This document shows, in pieces, positions 26,296 to 34,437 of a stretch of DNA of 64,000 bases; positions within the stretch are counted from its first letter, which is position 1, and each line of letters opens with the position of its first letter. Where the stretch lies: contig DCIG01000013.1 of assembly GCA_002315855.1 (NCBI GenBank), positions 1-64,000 of the forward strand, in the 5' to 3' direction. The position numbers were made by a program, and so were the translations under genes. The notes under the pieces were generated by a model. It made no database searches. It was not told where the DNA came from and saw only the letters and a program-made list of their open reading frames with translations. Origin of the DNA: Lentisphaeria bacterium UBA1732. GTDB taxonomy: Bacteria; Verrucomicrobiota; Lentisphaeria; Victivallales; UBA1829.

Positions 26296-28971
26296 ATGTC
26301 CGAAATGCCGAAAGCCTATTTACCGGGCGACATCGAAGAAAAATGGTATGCGGAATGGGAGTCCGGCAAACGCTTCCATGGCACCCCTAATCCCGATAAA
26401 AAACCTTATTCCATCGTGATTCCACCCCCGAATGTTACGGGTATCCTGACCATCGGACACGTACTGAATAATACGCTTCAGGACATCCTCATCCGCTGGC
26501 ACCGCATGAAAGGTGAAGAAGTCTGCTGGTTCCCCGGCACCGACCATGCCGGCATCGCAACCGAAAGCAAGGTGGACAAGGTGCTTCGCGAAACCGAAGG
26601 CGTCAATCGCCGCACCCTTGGTCGCGAGAAATTCATCGAACGCGTCTGGGACTGGAAAAAGCAGTACGGAGGCACCATCATCCGCCAGCTCCGCAAGCTC
26701 GGTACTTCCTGCGATTGGGACCGCGAACGCTTCACCATGGATGAAGGGCTCAGCGCAGCCGTCCGCAAAGTTTTTGTGCAGCTGTACAACAAAGGTTACA
26801 TCTACCGCGGCAAACGCATGGTCAACTGGTGCCCCGCCGCTCAGAGTGCGCTTTCCGATGAAGAAGTCATTTACAAGGAAGTCAACGGCAAATTCTGGCA
26901 TTTCCGCTATCCTCTGACCGACGGCTCCGGGTACCTTGTGGTCGCCACCACTCGTCCGGAAACCATGTTCGGCGATACTGCGGTGGCTGTGCCGATTGGA
27001 GACCCCCGTTACAGTCATCTCGTCGGCAAGACCGTCAATCTGCCTCTGACCGACCGTCAGATTCCGATTATCGAAGACGAACACGCCGACCCGACCAAGG
27101 GAACCGGCTGTGTCAAAATCACGCCTGCTCATGACCCCAACGACTATCAGGTCGGCAAACGCCACAACCTCGAATTCATCAACGTCATGAATCGTGATGG
27201 CTCCATGAACTCCGTCTGCGGCAAATTCGCCGGTCTCGACCGCTACGAATGCCGCAAGCAGTGCGTCGCTGAAATGGATAAGCTCGGTCTCCTCGAAAAA
27301 ATCGAAGACATCGTTCATAATGTCGGCTTCTCCGAACGCGGCGGCGTGGAAATCGAAACACTCCTCAGCGACCAGTGGTTCGTCAAGATGGGCGAACTGG
27401 CAAAACCTGCAATCGAAGCCGTCCGCAACGGTGATATTAAATTCTATCCGGAACGCTGGACGAAAACCTATTTCCATTGGCTCGAAAATATTCAGGACTG
27501 GTGTATCAGCCGTCAGATTTGGTGGGGACACCGTATTCCCGCATGGTATCGCGGTGATGTCAACGATGAAAACCGCGAAGTGTACGTTGGCGAAACCGCC
27601 CCCGAAGGTGAAGGCTGGTATCAGGAAGAAGACGTGCTGGACACCTGGTTCAGCTCCTGGCTGTGGCCGTTCTCCATCATGGGCTGGCCGGAAGATACCC
27701 CCGAACAGAAGTTCTTCTATCCTACTGATGACCTCGTTACCGGTCCGGATATCATCTTCTTCTGGGTCGCCCGCATGATTATGGCCGGCTTTGAATTCAA
27801 AGGTCAGCTGCCGTTCCGCAACGTCTATTTCACCAGCATCATCCGCGACGATTTGGGACGCAAGCTCAGCAAGTCTCTGGGCAACTCCCCCGACCCGCTG
27901 AAAGTAATCGAACAGTATGGTGCTGATGCGCTCCGTTTCTCCATCGTGTACATCGCTCCGGTGGGCATGGACATCCGTTACTCCAACGAAAAATGCGAAC
28001 TCGGACGCAACTTCGCAAATAAACTGTGGAACGCCTGCCGTTTCCGTACCATGCAGGGGCCCGTCTCCGATTCCTTCAACAAGCTCGCCATCCCGTTGGA
28101 TAAACTCACCGCCGATGAAATCCACATGCTCAACATGCTGGAACATGCCGCCGATGACATCAACAAGTCCCTCTCGGAATTCAAATTCCATACCGCCGCT
28201 CATGACCTCTATGAACTCGTCTGGAATAACTTCTGCGACTGGTTCATCGAATCCTGCAAACCCAGTTTCAACAAATCGGAAGAATCCAAGCAGCAGGCTC
28301 TCGCCGTTCTGGATTATGCCCTGTGGAAACTCCTGCGCCTGCTCCATCCGTTCATGCCGTTCATTACGGAAGAACTCGCTCACCTCATGGGCTTTGTCAA
28401 GGACGGCGATTCCATCATGACCGCAGCATATCCGCAGACCGATCTGGCTCTTCCCGCCAATGCAGACACAGTTTCCGGCCTCGTCATGAAAAAATACATG
28501 CTGATTACCGCCGGACGCAATCTGCGCCTCACCAACAATATCGCTCCGGGCAAAAAAATGGAATTCCATGTGTATCCTGTTTCTCAGGAACTCACTGATT
28601 TCCTGCGGACGGATGAACAGACATATTCCATATCTGCCATGCTGAATGCTTCAAATATCCTTGTTAAATTCGGCAAACCCGAAGATATGAAACAGACCGC
28701 CGCTGCTGCCGGCATATCGGTTCAGTACTGCGATGCAGGTGCGATTCTGGCGGAACTGAAAGATCTGGTCGATCCTGAAGTTGAAAAGGCTAAGATGGAA
28801 AAACGCGTTGCCGAACTCAAGGGCTGGATCAAAGGCTGCGAAGCAAAACTGAACAATCAGAACTTCGTTGCTCATGCTCCCGCTCAAGTCGTCGAAGGCG
28901 TTCGCGCCCAGCTGACTGATTTGCAGGAGAAACTCTCCCGTGCCGAAGCCTCAATCAAAGTTTTGCAGTAA
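26296..28971 (+). CDS. valS: Valyl-tRNA synthetase
   Basis: This 891-residue class I synthetase charges tRNA-Val. It has PPPNVTGILTIGH (the HIGH-like motif is TIGH, near residue 52), the editing domain (about 200-340, with TTRPETMFGDTAV), KLSKS near residue 525 (the KMSKS equivalent), the anticodon-binding helical domain, and a C-terminal coiled coil (about 830-890). Length is normal for bacterial ValS. The ribosome site CAGGAG lies about 8 bases upstream. Monocistronic, with a terminator after it. Confidence 0.97.
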   Translation: MSEMPKAYLPGDIEEKWYAEWESGKRFHGTPNPDKKPYSIVIPPPNVTGILTIGHVLNNTLQDILIRWHRMKGEEVCWFPGTDHAGIATESKVDKVLRETEGVNRRTLGREKFIERVWDWKKQYGGTIIRQLRKLGTSCDWDRERFTMDEGLSAAVRKVFVQLYNKGYIYRGKRMVNWCPAAQSALSDEEVIYKEVNGKFWHFRYPLTDGSGYLVVATTRPETMFGDTAVAVPIGDPRYSHLVGKTVNLPLTDRQIPIIEDEHADPTKGTGCVKITPAHDPNDYQVGKRHNLEFINVMNRDGSMNSVCGKFAGLDRYECRKQCVAEMDKLGLLEKIEDIVHNVGFSERGGVEIETLLSDQWFVKMGELAKPAIEAVRNGDIKFYPERWTKTYFHWLENIQDWCISRQIWWGHRIPAWYRGDVNDENREVYVGETAPEGEGWYQEEDVLDTWFSSWLWPFSIMGWPEDTPEQKFFYPTDDLVTGPDIIFFWVARMIMAGFEFKGQLPFRNVYFTSIIRDDLGRKLSKSLGNSPDPLKVIEQYGADALRFSIVYIAPVGMDIRYSNEKCELGRNFANKLWNACRFRTMQGPVSDSFNKLAIPLDKLTADEIHMLNMLEHAADDINKSLSEFKFHTAAHDLYELVWNNFCDWFIESCKPSFNKSEESKQQALAVLDYALWKLLRLLHPFMPFITEELAHLMGFVKDGDSIMTAAYPQTDLALPANADTVSGLVMKKYMLITAGRNLRLTNNIAPGKKMEFHVYPVSQELTDFLRTDEQTYSISAMLNASNILVKFGKPEDMKQTAAAAGISVQYCDAGAILAELKDLVDPEVEKAKMEKRVAELKGWIKGCEAKLNNQNFVAHAPAQVVEGVRAQLTDLQEKLSRAEASIKVLQ

Positions 28972-29003
28972 GAGTTGCATTTCCCCATTTTTCCATGGAT
29001 TCA

Positions 29004-29036
29004 AGCCCCGTTTTCCCCAAGAACGGGGCTTTTTCT
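29004..29036 (+). terminator. Terminator after valS
   Basis: AGCCCCGTT (29004-29012) and AACGGGGCT (29022-29030) form a 9-bp stem with a 9-base loop, followed by TTTTTCTATTTTTT. Confidence 0.9.
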
Positions 29037-29065
29037 ATTTTTTCGAGAAAAAACATGGAAACGGC

Positions 29066-29093
29066 TTGACATTCTTGGAAAAAGCTGTATAAT
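29066..29093 (+). promoter_or_regulatory. Promoter of the rubrerythrin gene
   Basis: A consensus pair, TTGACA at 29066-29071 and TATAAT at 29088-29093, has a 16-bp spacer. This is the closest match to the vegetative consensus in the window, as expected for a strong promoter held down by a repressor. Confidence 0.75.
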
Positions 29094-29096
29094 AAA

Positions 29097-29128
29097 ATGT
29101 AATTTTTACAATTTTGTAATGATTACAA
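29097..29128. promoter_or_regulatory. Two tandem PerR-type operator boxes
   Basis: TTGTAATGATTACAA at 29114-29128 is a perfect 7-1-7 inverted repeat. ATGTAATTTTTACAA at 29097-29111 agrees with it at 12 of 14 arm positions. The 7-1-7 layout and AT-rich sequence match the PerR/Fur box type (TTATAATnATTATAA). The boxes start just after the -10 element, overlapping the transcription start. A perR-like gene follows two positions downstream. Binding by that protein is inferred. Confidence 0.7.
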
Positions 29129-29195
29129 GATTTTATTCAACCATCCCCATTCCAAAATAATCTCTCCCGAAAGGAGAAACAGAAAGGACACCATT

Positions 29196-29738
29196 ATGAA
29201 AAAGTATGTCTGCCAGATTTGCGGTTATGTTCACGAAGGCGATGAGCCGCCGGCATTCTGCCCGCAGTGCAAGGCCCCTGCCTCCAAGTTCATCGAACAG
29301 AAGGCTGAAAAGCTGTCCTGGGCGGCTGAACACGTGATTGCCAGCATCGAAGGCATCGATCCGGAAATCGTCGAAGGACTCCGCGCCAACTTCAACGGCG
29401 AATGCACCGAAGTCGGCATGTATCTTGCCATGAGCCGTCAGGCAGATCGTCAGGGCTATCCGGAAGTAGCAGAAGCCTACAAGCGCGCCGCTTTTGAAGA
29501 AGCCGAACACGCCGCCAAATTTGCTGAACTCCTCGGCGAATGCGTTTCCTCCGAAACCAAAATCAATCTTGAAAAGCGCGTTCAGGCCGAAAACGGTGCC
29601 TGCGCCGGCAAGATGATGATTGCCAAGAAAGCCAAAGAACTCGGCTACGATGCCATCCATGACACCGTTCATGAAATGGCAAAAGATGAAGCCCGTCACG
29701 GCTGCATGTTTGAAGGCCTCCTGAAGCGTTACTTCTGA
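29196..29738 (+). CDS. Reverse rubrerythrin (rubredoxin-diiron fusion)
   Basis: The 180-residue product has the rubredoxin-like Fe(Cys)4 domain first (Cys6, Cys9, Cys22, Cys25), then a ferritin-like four-helix diiron domain with ECTEVGMYL, EEAEHAAKF and KDEARHGCM. In the order found in most rubrerythrins the rubredoxin domain is last, so this is the reverse type known from anaerobes. It reduces hydrogen peroxide with electrons from NADH-dependent partners and protects anaerobes during oxygen exposure. The gene has a consensus promoter with two PerR-type boxes and is followed by a terminator and then perR. The ribosome site AAAGGA lies 8-12 bases upstream. Confidence 0.93.
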   Translation: MKKYVCQICGYVHEGDEPPAFCPQCKAPASKFIEQKAEKLSWAAEHVIASIEGIDPEIVEGLRANFNGECTEVGMYLAMSRQADRQGYPEVAEAYKRAAFEEAEHAAKFAELLGECVSSETKINLEKRVQAENGACAGKMMIAKKAKELGYDAIHDTVHEMAKDEARHGCMFEGLLKRYF

Positions 29739-29765
29739 TTCGTCTTCGATTCATCATGGATTGTC

Positions 29766-29797
29766 CCGCTGCCGGATTTTCGCCGGCAGCGGATTTT
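29766..29797 (+). terminator. Terminator between rubrerythrin and perR
   Basis: CCGCTGCCGG (29766-29775) and CCGGCAGCGG (29783-29792) form a perfect 10-bp stem with a 7-base loop, followed by ATTTTC. The weak T run suggests partial read-through into perR. Confidence 0.7.
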
Positions 29798-29825
29798 CAC
29801 AAGACGTCTCCTGCCGGAACTCCTC

Positions 29826-30260
29826 ATGACAATGAATTGTGCAGAAAAATTACGAAAAGCGGACATTTCGCCATCGCCTCAACGCGTTGCGATTTTCGAG
29901 TATGTTCACGGCTCCAAACAACACCCGACGGCAGAGACAATTTTCCGGGCACTGAAACCCTCCATGCCCGCTCTTTCCCTCACGACAGTATACAATACGC
30001 TGAAACTTCTGCTTCAGAAAAAAGTGATTCACGGAGTCATTATCGAAGACGGGGAAATGCGTTTTGACGGGGATACGGTTCCCCACGCTCATTTCAAATG
30101 TATGAAATGCGGACGAATCTTCGATTTTTCCACAAGCCTGACGGATGATGTGTGTGTGCCGGGACTTCCTCCTGGTTTTCAGGTCGCGGAAGCGCATTTA
30201 TGCTATCGCGGCACCTGTGCAGACTGTCGGGACAGCTCAAAGCCGATTATTCCGGGATAA
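29826..30260 (+). CDS. perR: Peroxide-responsive repressor PerR (Fur family)
   Basis: This 144-residue Fur-family regulator has an N-terminal winged helix (1-75) and a C-terminal dimerisation domain. The metal-site residues match B. subtilis PerR with a constant offset of four: His33, Asp81, His87, His89 and Asp100. Asp100 rather than Glu is the position linked to peroxide sensing. The structural zinc site is Cys92-Cys95 and Cys131-Cys134. It lies 87 bp after the rubrerythrin gene whose promoter carries two PerR-type boxes, so the pair is a probable peroxide-response unit. Its 3' end overlaps the convergent GT4 gene by 14 bases. Confidence 0.88.
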   Translation: MTMNCAEKLRKADISPSPQRVAIFEYVHGSKQHPTAETIFRALKPSMPALSLTTVYNTLKLLLQKKVIHGVIIEDGEMRFDGDTVPHAHFKCMKCGRIFDFSTSLTDDVCVPGLPPGFQVAEAHLCYRGTCADCRDSSKPIIPG

Positions 30261-31377
30261 AGGCTTTCAACCCCGTTTTCTCCTCGACAAACGCGGCAAT
30301 ATTCCTGCGGAACGTTTCCACCGAGAAACGGTCTGCGTTCTCCTCGCAGTCCTTTGCATTCCATGTCTTCTCCTCGAAACGCCGAATCGCGTCTGCCAGG
30401 GAATCCGCAGCCTTTTCGCGGAAAAACAGACCTGTTTTTCCATCGATAACCGTCTCCAATGCGCCCCCCTCTCCGTATGCAATCACCGGAGTGCCGGAGG
30501 CCTGCGCTTCCAACGGCACAATGCCGAAATCTTCCGTACCGGGGAACAGCAGAGCTTTTGCTCCGGCATAAAGATTCCGCAGCTCTTCGTTGCTGACATG
30601 CCCCGCGAATCGAATCAAATCACTCCCCTCTGCCATACTGCGAAGCTGTTTTTCCTGCGGTCCCGTCCCTGAAACGACAAGTTTGCGCCCGGCTTTCAAA
30701 CAAGCCGCGACAGCCAGTTCCGCGTGTTTGTACGGTACTAATTGACCGGCCACCAGATAATATCCGCCGTCCGGCTTTTCAACGCCGTCCCCTCTTCGGA
30801 AATAACTCGTATTCACGGGCGGATAAATCACGGTGGCTTCCCGTCCGTAAATCCGTCGGATGCGGTCGGCGATGAAATTGCTGTTCGCGATAAAATAGTC
30901 CACGCCTTTCGCCGATTCCAGATCATAATGCCGCAAATATCCCAGAAACAGTTTCATCGCCAGTTTTCCGGGAAGAGAAGCCGTGCGGTAGTATTCATCG
31001 TGCATATCCCACAGATAGCGCATTGGAGTATGACAATAACAGATATGAATCGCGCCGGGACGTTTCCGGATGCCTTTTGCAGGGCCGGATTCACTGGACA
31101 GAATAACGTCATATTTCCGCATATCCAGTAATTTCAATGCCAGCGGCATAAGAGGCAAAAACTTTTGACAGTGTTTGACGCCCAGCGGCAAATGCCCGAT
31201 GAAAGTCTGATGAACCGGATGCCCGTCAAAGGGAGCTCCGTGGATTTTTTCAGGGTCCCAGGCGTGAGTGTACAGGTCTCCCGCATACATGCGGCAAAAT
31301 TCAGCCAGGACCTGTTCGCCGCCTCTGAAATTGGTCAGCCAGTAATGGACAAGAGCAGTTTTTTTGTCATTCATCAT
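30247..31377 (-). CDS. GT4-family glycosyltransferase
   Basis: This 376-residue retaining glycosyltransferase has two Rossmann halves (GT-B fold). Motifs include VHYWLTNFRGGEQ near the start, the donor-site stretch VAGQLVPYKHAELAV near residue 220, and the EX7E motif EDFGIVPLE near 297. It probably adds a hexose during capsule, exopolysaccharide or O-antigen assembly, since it is translationally coupled to the WbaP-like phosphosugar transferase: the ATG at 31377 overlaps the preceding stop. A second ATG lies one codon later. Donor and acceptor are not predictable. Confidence 0.9.
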   Translation of the reverse strand: MMNDKKTALVHYWLTNFRGGEQVLAEFCRMYAGDLYTHAWDPEKIHGAPFDGHPVHQTFIGHLPLGVKHCQKFLPLMPLALKLLDMRKYDVILSSESGPAKGIRKRPGAIHICYCHTPMRYLWDMHDEYYRTASLPGKLAMKLFLGYLRHYDLESAKGVDYFIANSNFIADRIRRIYGREATVIYPPVNTSYFRRGDGVEKPDGGYYLVAGQLVPYKHAELAVAACLKAGRKLVVSGTGPQEKQLRSMAEGSDLIRFAGHVSNEELRNLYAGAKALLFPGTEDFGIVPLEAQASGTPVIAYGEGGALETVIDGKTGLFFREKAADSLADAIRRFEEKTWNAKDCEENADRFSVETFRRNIAAFVEEKTGLKAFIPE

Positions 31378-32762
31378 TTTGCGCCTCTGCACCGGATCAC
31401 TTCACCGAACGTCGCGAAGAAAATATGCAGGTCCATCCAAACAGACCAGTTCTGAATATACCACAAATCGAGTGCCACCCGCTGTGCATAATCGGTGTCG
31501 CTGCGTCCCGAAACCTGCCACAATCCGGTAATTCCGGGCTTGACTCGCGCAAAAATTTCATAGTTTTCGCCGTATTTCTCCACCTCGGATTCCACAATGG
31601 GGCGCGGTCCGATGATTGCAATGCGCCCGGTCAGCACATCAAAAAACTGCGGCAGCTCATCCAGACTTGTCTTGCGCAGGAAGCGTCCGATTTTCGTAAC
31701 ACGCGGATCGTCGTTCAGCTTGAAATTTGCTTCCCATTCCGCTTTCAAAACCGGATTTTCCGACAGGATTTTTTCCAGCATCTTATCGGAATCCGCCTTC
31801 ATGGTGCGGAATTTGTGAATCGTAATCGGAACTCCATCTCGCCCAAGCCGGTGCGACGCATAAATAATCGGACCCGGCCCCGATAATTTTACCAGCACCG
31901 CAAGCACAGCCATAACAGGCAGAATCAGAATGCAGATGATGATTGCAGTGCAAAATTCCAGCATGGATTTTGACACACGCGGAAAAAAATTCAACAGCTG
32001 GTTGCGGAACTGCGTTCCCGCAAGCCGGTGGATGTTTGCCGGTTCACCCCAAAGAATCGGATACCCGCCCCCGTCCGTCAGATACACAATGGACGAAAAA
32101 TAACGTGTGTAATGGTACAAGTTATGCTGAATCACCTCAGGCGGAACACAGCAAATCAGAATATCCGTATTGTATTGTTTTGCGACCGCCACGGTGTCTT
32201 TCAGCCCGCCAAGGCGTTCCGACTGCGCCGCATCATCATCCACGAAGCCGATTGGGTTCAGACCGAAGTGAATGTCCTTTCCCAGGTAGTCCAGCAGTGA
32301 TTTTCCGCAGTGTCCATGTCCCGCCAGCAAAAACGGAATCTGTCCGATATGACATGCTTTCAGAATCATGCGCGTCAGATTTCGCATGGGAATCAGGAGA
32401 AGCATTGTCAGCGCAAAACTGCACAGAATCACGAAGCGCGAGTATAATTCCGCCTGCCGGTTCATTGCCAGATGCGCAAAAAAGAGCAGATACGTCAAGA
32501 TCACCATCTGAAAGACGCTCTTGATTTCCTGAACCTGATTCAGCGCGATTTCCGTATGAAAAAGGTTGCCGTGGTAAAGATGAAACAACGCCCCGGCAAG
32601 CACAAAAGCACCCAGCATGGGCCATGTATCATAATACAGGCTCATTTCAAAACTTCCGCCCAACGCATGATAGACGGAGGCGACAAGAATCCACACAGCG
32701 GAAACCGTCAAAAGATCGGACAGCAGCAGAGCAGTAATCCGAATCCGTGTCTGAAGCATCAT
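31374..32762 (-). CDS. WbaP-like undecaprenyl-phosphate sugar-phosphotransferase
   Basis: This 462-residue polyisoprenyl-phosphate hexose-1-phosphate transferase starts surface polysaccharide synthesis on the inner membrane. It has four N-terminal membrane helices (about residues 8-130), a cytosolic CoA-binding-like domain (about 140-250, with AGHGHCGKSLLDYLG), a reentrant membrane helix near 275, and the conserved catalytic core. The core contains HKFRTMKADSD, LRKTSLDELPQFFDVLTG and GPRPIVESEVEKYG. This layout is that of WbaP/RfbP rather than the shorter PglC type. It leads an operon with the GT4 gene. Confidence 0.92.
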   Translation of the reverse strand: MMLQTRIRITALLLSDLLTVSAVWILVASVYHALGGSFEMSLYYDTWPMLGAFVLAGALFHLYHGNLFHTEIALNQVQEIKSVFQMVILTYLLFFAHLAMNRQAELYSRFVILCSFALTMLLLIPMRNLTRMILKACHIGQIPFLLAGHGHCGKSLLDYLGKDIHFGLNPIGFVDDDAAQSERLGGLKDTVAVAKQYNTDILICCVPPEVIQHNLYHYTRYFSSIVYLTDGGGYPILWGEPANIHRLAGTQFRNQLLNFFPRVSKSMLEFCTAIIICILILPVMAVLAVLVKLSGPGPIIYASHRLGRDGVPITIHKFRTMKADSDKMLEKILSENPVLKAEWEANFKLNDDPRVTKIGRFLRKTSLDELPQFFDVLTGRIAIIGPRPIVESEVEKYGENYEIFARVKPGITGLWQVSGRSDTDYAQRVALDLWYIQNWSVWMDLHIFFATFGEVIRCRGAK

Positions 32763-32810
32763 TCAACCTCGTTCCATAAAAAATCATTCTGCCTGCGCAG
32801 AAGTCAACAT

Positions 32811-32851
32811 AATATCCTTGAATTGAAATAATATTTTTCAATCAGGATATT
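32811..32851. promoter_or_regulatory. Hairpin in the WbaP-like gene leader
   Basis: The ends AATATCCT (32811) and AGGATATT (32851) and the inner arms ATTGAAA and TTTCAAT pair with a two-base bulge. It falls between the predicted transcription start near 32864 and the start codon at 32762. No T run follows, so it is a leader structure or operator rather than a terminator. Confidence 0.35.
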
Positions 32852-32870
32852 CCGCCCCACTCCGTATTAT

Positions 32871-32898
32871 AATTTACAGCCAAAACGCTTTTTTTCAA
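32871..32898 (-). promoter_or_regulatory. Candidate promoter of the WbaP-like/GT4 operon
   Basis: On the minus strand TTGAAA (32898-32893) and TAAATT (32876-32871) are 16 bp apart. The whole block closely resembles the rpoN promoter, sharing an AAAAnGCGTTTT spacer. Confidence 0.4.
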
Positions 32899-32960
32899 GG
32901 ATGCCTCCTGAAAAACTGTTTCTGCCCGGTGTTTTCGGAATAATTCCTTAGGTACTTTTC

Positions 32961-32989
32961 TTGAAAATACATGCTTTTAATGGTATAGT
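32961..32989 (+). promoter_or_regulatory. Candidate promoter of lpxK
   Basis: TTGAAA (32961-32966) and TATAGT (32984-32989) have a 17-bp spacer. The start codon is at 33044. Confidence 0.5.
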
Positions 32990-33043
32990 AATAGCTGTTT
33001 TGCTTTTCTCTCTCCTGTTTTTCTGCATCCACGGATTTCCATT

Positions 33044-34216
33044 ATGAAATTTCACCAGCTCGGCGAACGCATTGAACAATATTTCATCGAAATTTTTGAT
33101 GAGAAGCGGACCGGTCCTTTTGACCAGCTCGTATACGGCTTTCTGTTTCTTGCCTCGCGTTTCTACCGCAGTGCAGTCCAGTCCCGTATTTGGATGTATG
33201 AAAACCGAGTCATCCGGAACCATTCCATTGGCTGCCTTGTCGTCAGTATCGGGAACCTGACTTGCGGCGGAACAGGCAAAACCCCGGTTGTTGAGATATT
33301 TGCGAAAACGCTCAGCAAAAAAGGACGGCGAGTTGCCATCCTGAGCCGAGGATACCGCAGCCGCGACCGTTCGTTTATCGACAAACTCCGCCATAAATTC
33401 AGTTCAAAAAAACGCGTCATTCCTCCCCGCATCGTTTCAGACGGCAAAAAACTGCTTCTGAACTCCCTGACGGCAGGCGATGAGCCATACATGCTCGCCT
33501 CCAATCTCAAAGACGTCGTGGTACTGGTCGATAAAGACCGCGTGAAATCAGGACTTTACGCAATTGAACATTTCCAGACGGACACGCTGATTATGGATGA
33601 CGGATTCCAGTATCTGAATCTGAAACCGCACATCAACATTCTCCTCGTGGATGCCACCAATCCTTTCGGCAATCACCATGTTCTGCCGCGCGGTCTTCTT
33701 CGCGAGCCGATCACGAATATCCAGCGAGCCGATTATGTCTTCCTCTCCAAATCCAATGGGTCGCCCAGTCTCCAGCATTTGAAGGATTTCATCCGCAAAC
33801 ACAATCGCCGTGCTGAAATCATCGAATGCTGTCATAAGCCTCAATATCTGGAAGATGTCTTCGAGCGCGGCATCCGATTCCCGCTGAATAAATTGGAGGG
33901 GAAAAAAATCGCCTCGCTTTCTGCAATCGCCAATCCAGCCAGTTTCAACGGTTTTCTGATTCAGCATGGTGCCCGAATCGTCATGAAACGCCATTTTGCC
34001 GACCACCATCGCTACAGTCAGCAGGAAATGATTGACGCAATCAACGATGCGAAAGACGCCGGCGCAGAATACATTCTCACCACGGAAAAAGACGCCGTGC
34101 GTATGCCTCGTCTGGACCGCCGCGATCTTCCGTTTTTGTTTCTCCGCATCGAAATTGACATCCTCAGCGGGCAGGAGAGCTTTGACCAGTGCATCAGCCG
34201 TCTCTGCTTTCTGTAA
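33044..34216 (+). CDS. lpxK: Tetraacyldisaccharide 4'-kinase (lipid A)
   Basis: LpxK phosphorylates the 4' position of the lipid A disaccharide at the inner membrane, so its presence implies a lipid A-containing outer membrane. The 390-residue product has an amphipathic N-terminal helix region, the P-loop GNLTCGGTGKTPV near residue 72, LSRGYRSR near 103, and the DDGFQYLNL motif (residues 186-194) with the catalytic Asp-Asp pair. Length is slightly above the usual 320-350 residues because of the N-terminal part. No other lpx genes are nearby. Confidence 0.93.
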   Translation: MKFHQLGERIEQYFIEIFDEKRTGPFDQLVYGFLFLASRFYRSAVQSRIWMYENRVIRNHSIGCLVVSIGNLTCGGTGKTPVVEIFAKTLSKKGRRVAILSRGYRSRDRSFIDKLRHKFSSKKRVIPPRIVSDGKKLLLNSLTAGDEPYMLASNLKDVVVLVDKDRVKSGLYAIEHFQTDTLIMDDGFQYLNLKPHINILLVDATNPFGNHHVLPRGLLREPITNIQRADYVFLSKSNGSPSLQHLKDFIRKHNRRAEIIECCHKPQYLEDVFERGIRFPLNKLEGKKIASLSAIANPASFNGFLIQHGARIVMKRHFADHHRYSQQEMIDAINDAKDAGAEYILTTEKDAVRMPRLDRRDLPFLFLRIEIDILSGQESFDQCISRLCFL

Positions 34217-34345
34217 GATTTTTCCTGCAATACGCGCATTAAGAATTTCTTTCTTTATTTTTCACAAAATCAACACAATCTGTGTTAAAAACAATCTTTT
34301 TCTTATAAATAACTACAATTTTCGCTTTTTTTCGCACGGGAACAC

Positions 34346-34373
34346 TTGATTTTTTTCCATTCTGTTCTATATT
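34346..34373 (+). promoter_or_regulatory. Candidate promoter of ppdK
   Basis: TTGATT (34346-34351) and TATATT (34368-34373) are 16 bp apart, giving a leader of about 60 nt. The rest of the 221-bp gap from lpxK is AT-rich and holds nothing else I can name. Confidence 0.5.
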
Positions 34374-34437
34374 AATTAGTTATCTCAAATGAATATGACG
34401 AAATATGTAAGTTCCAATCAACGCGAAGGGAAATGGA

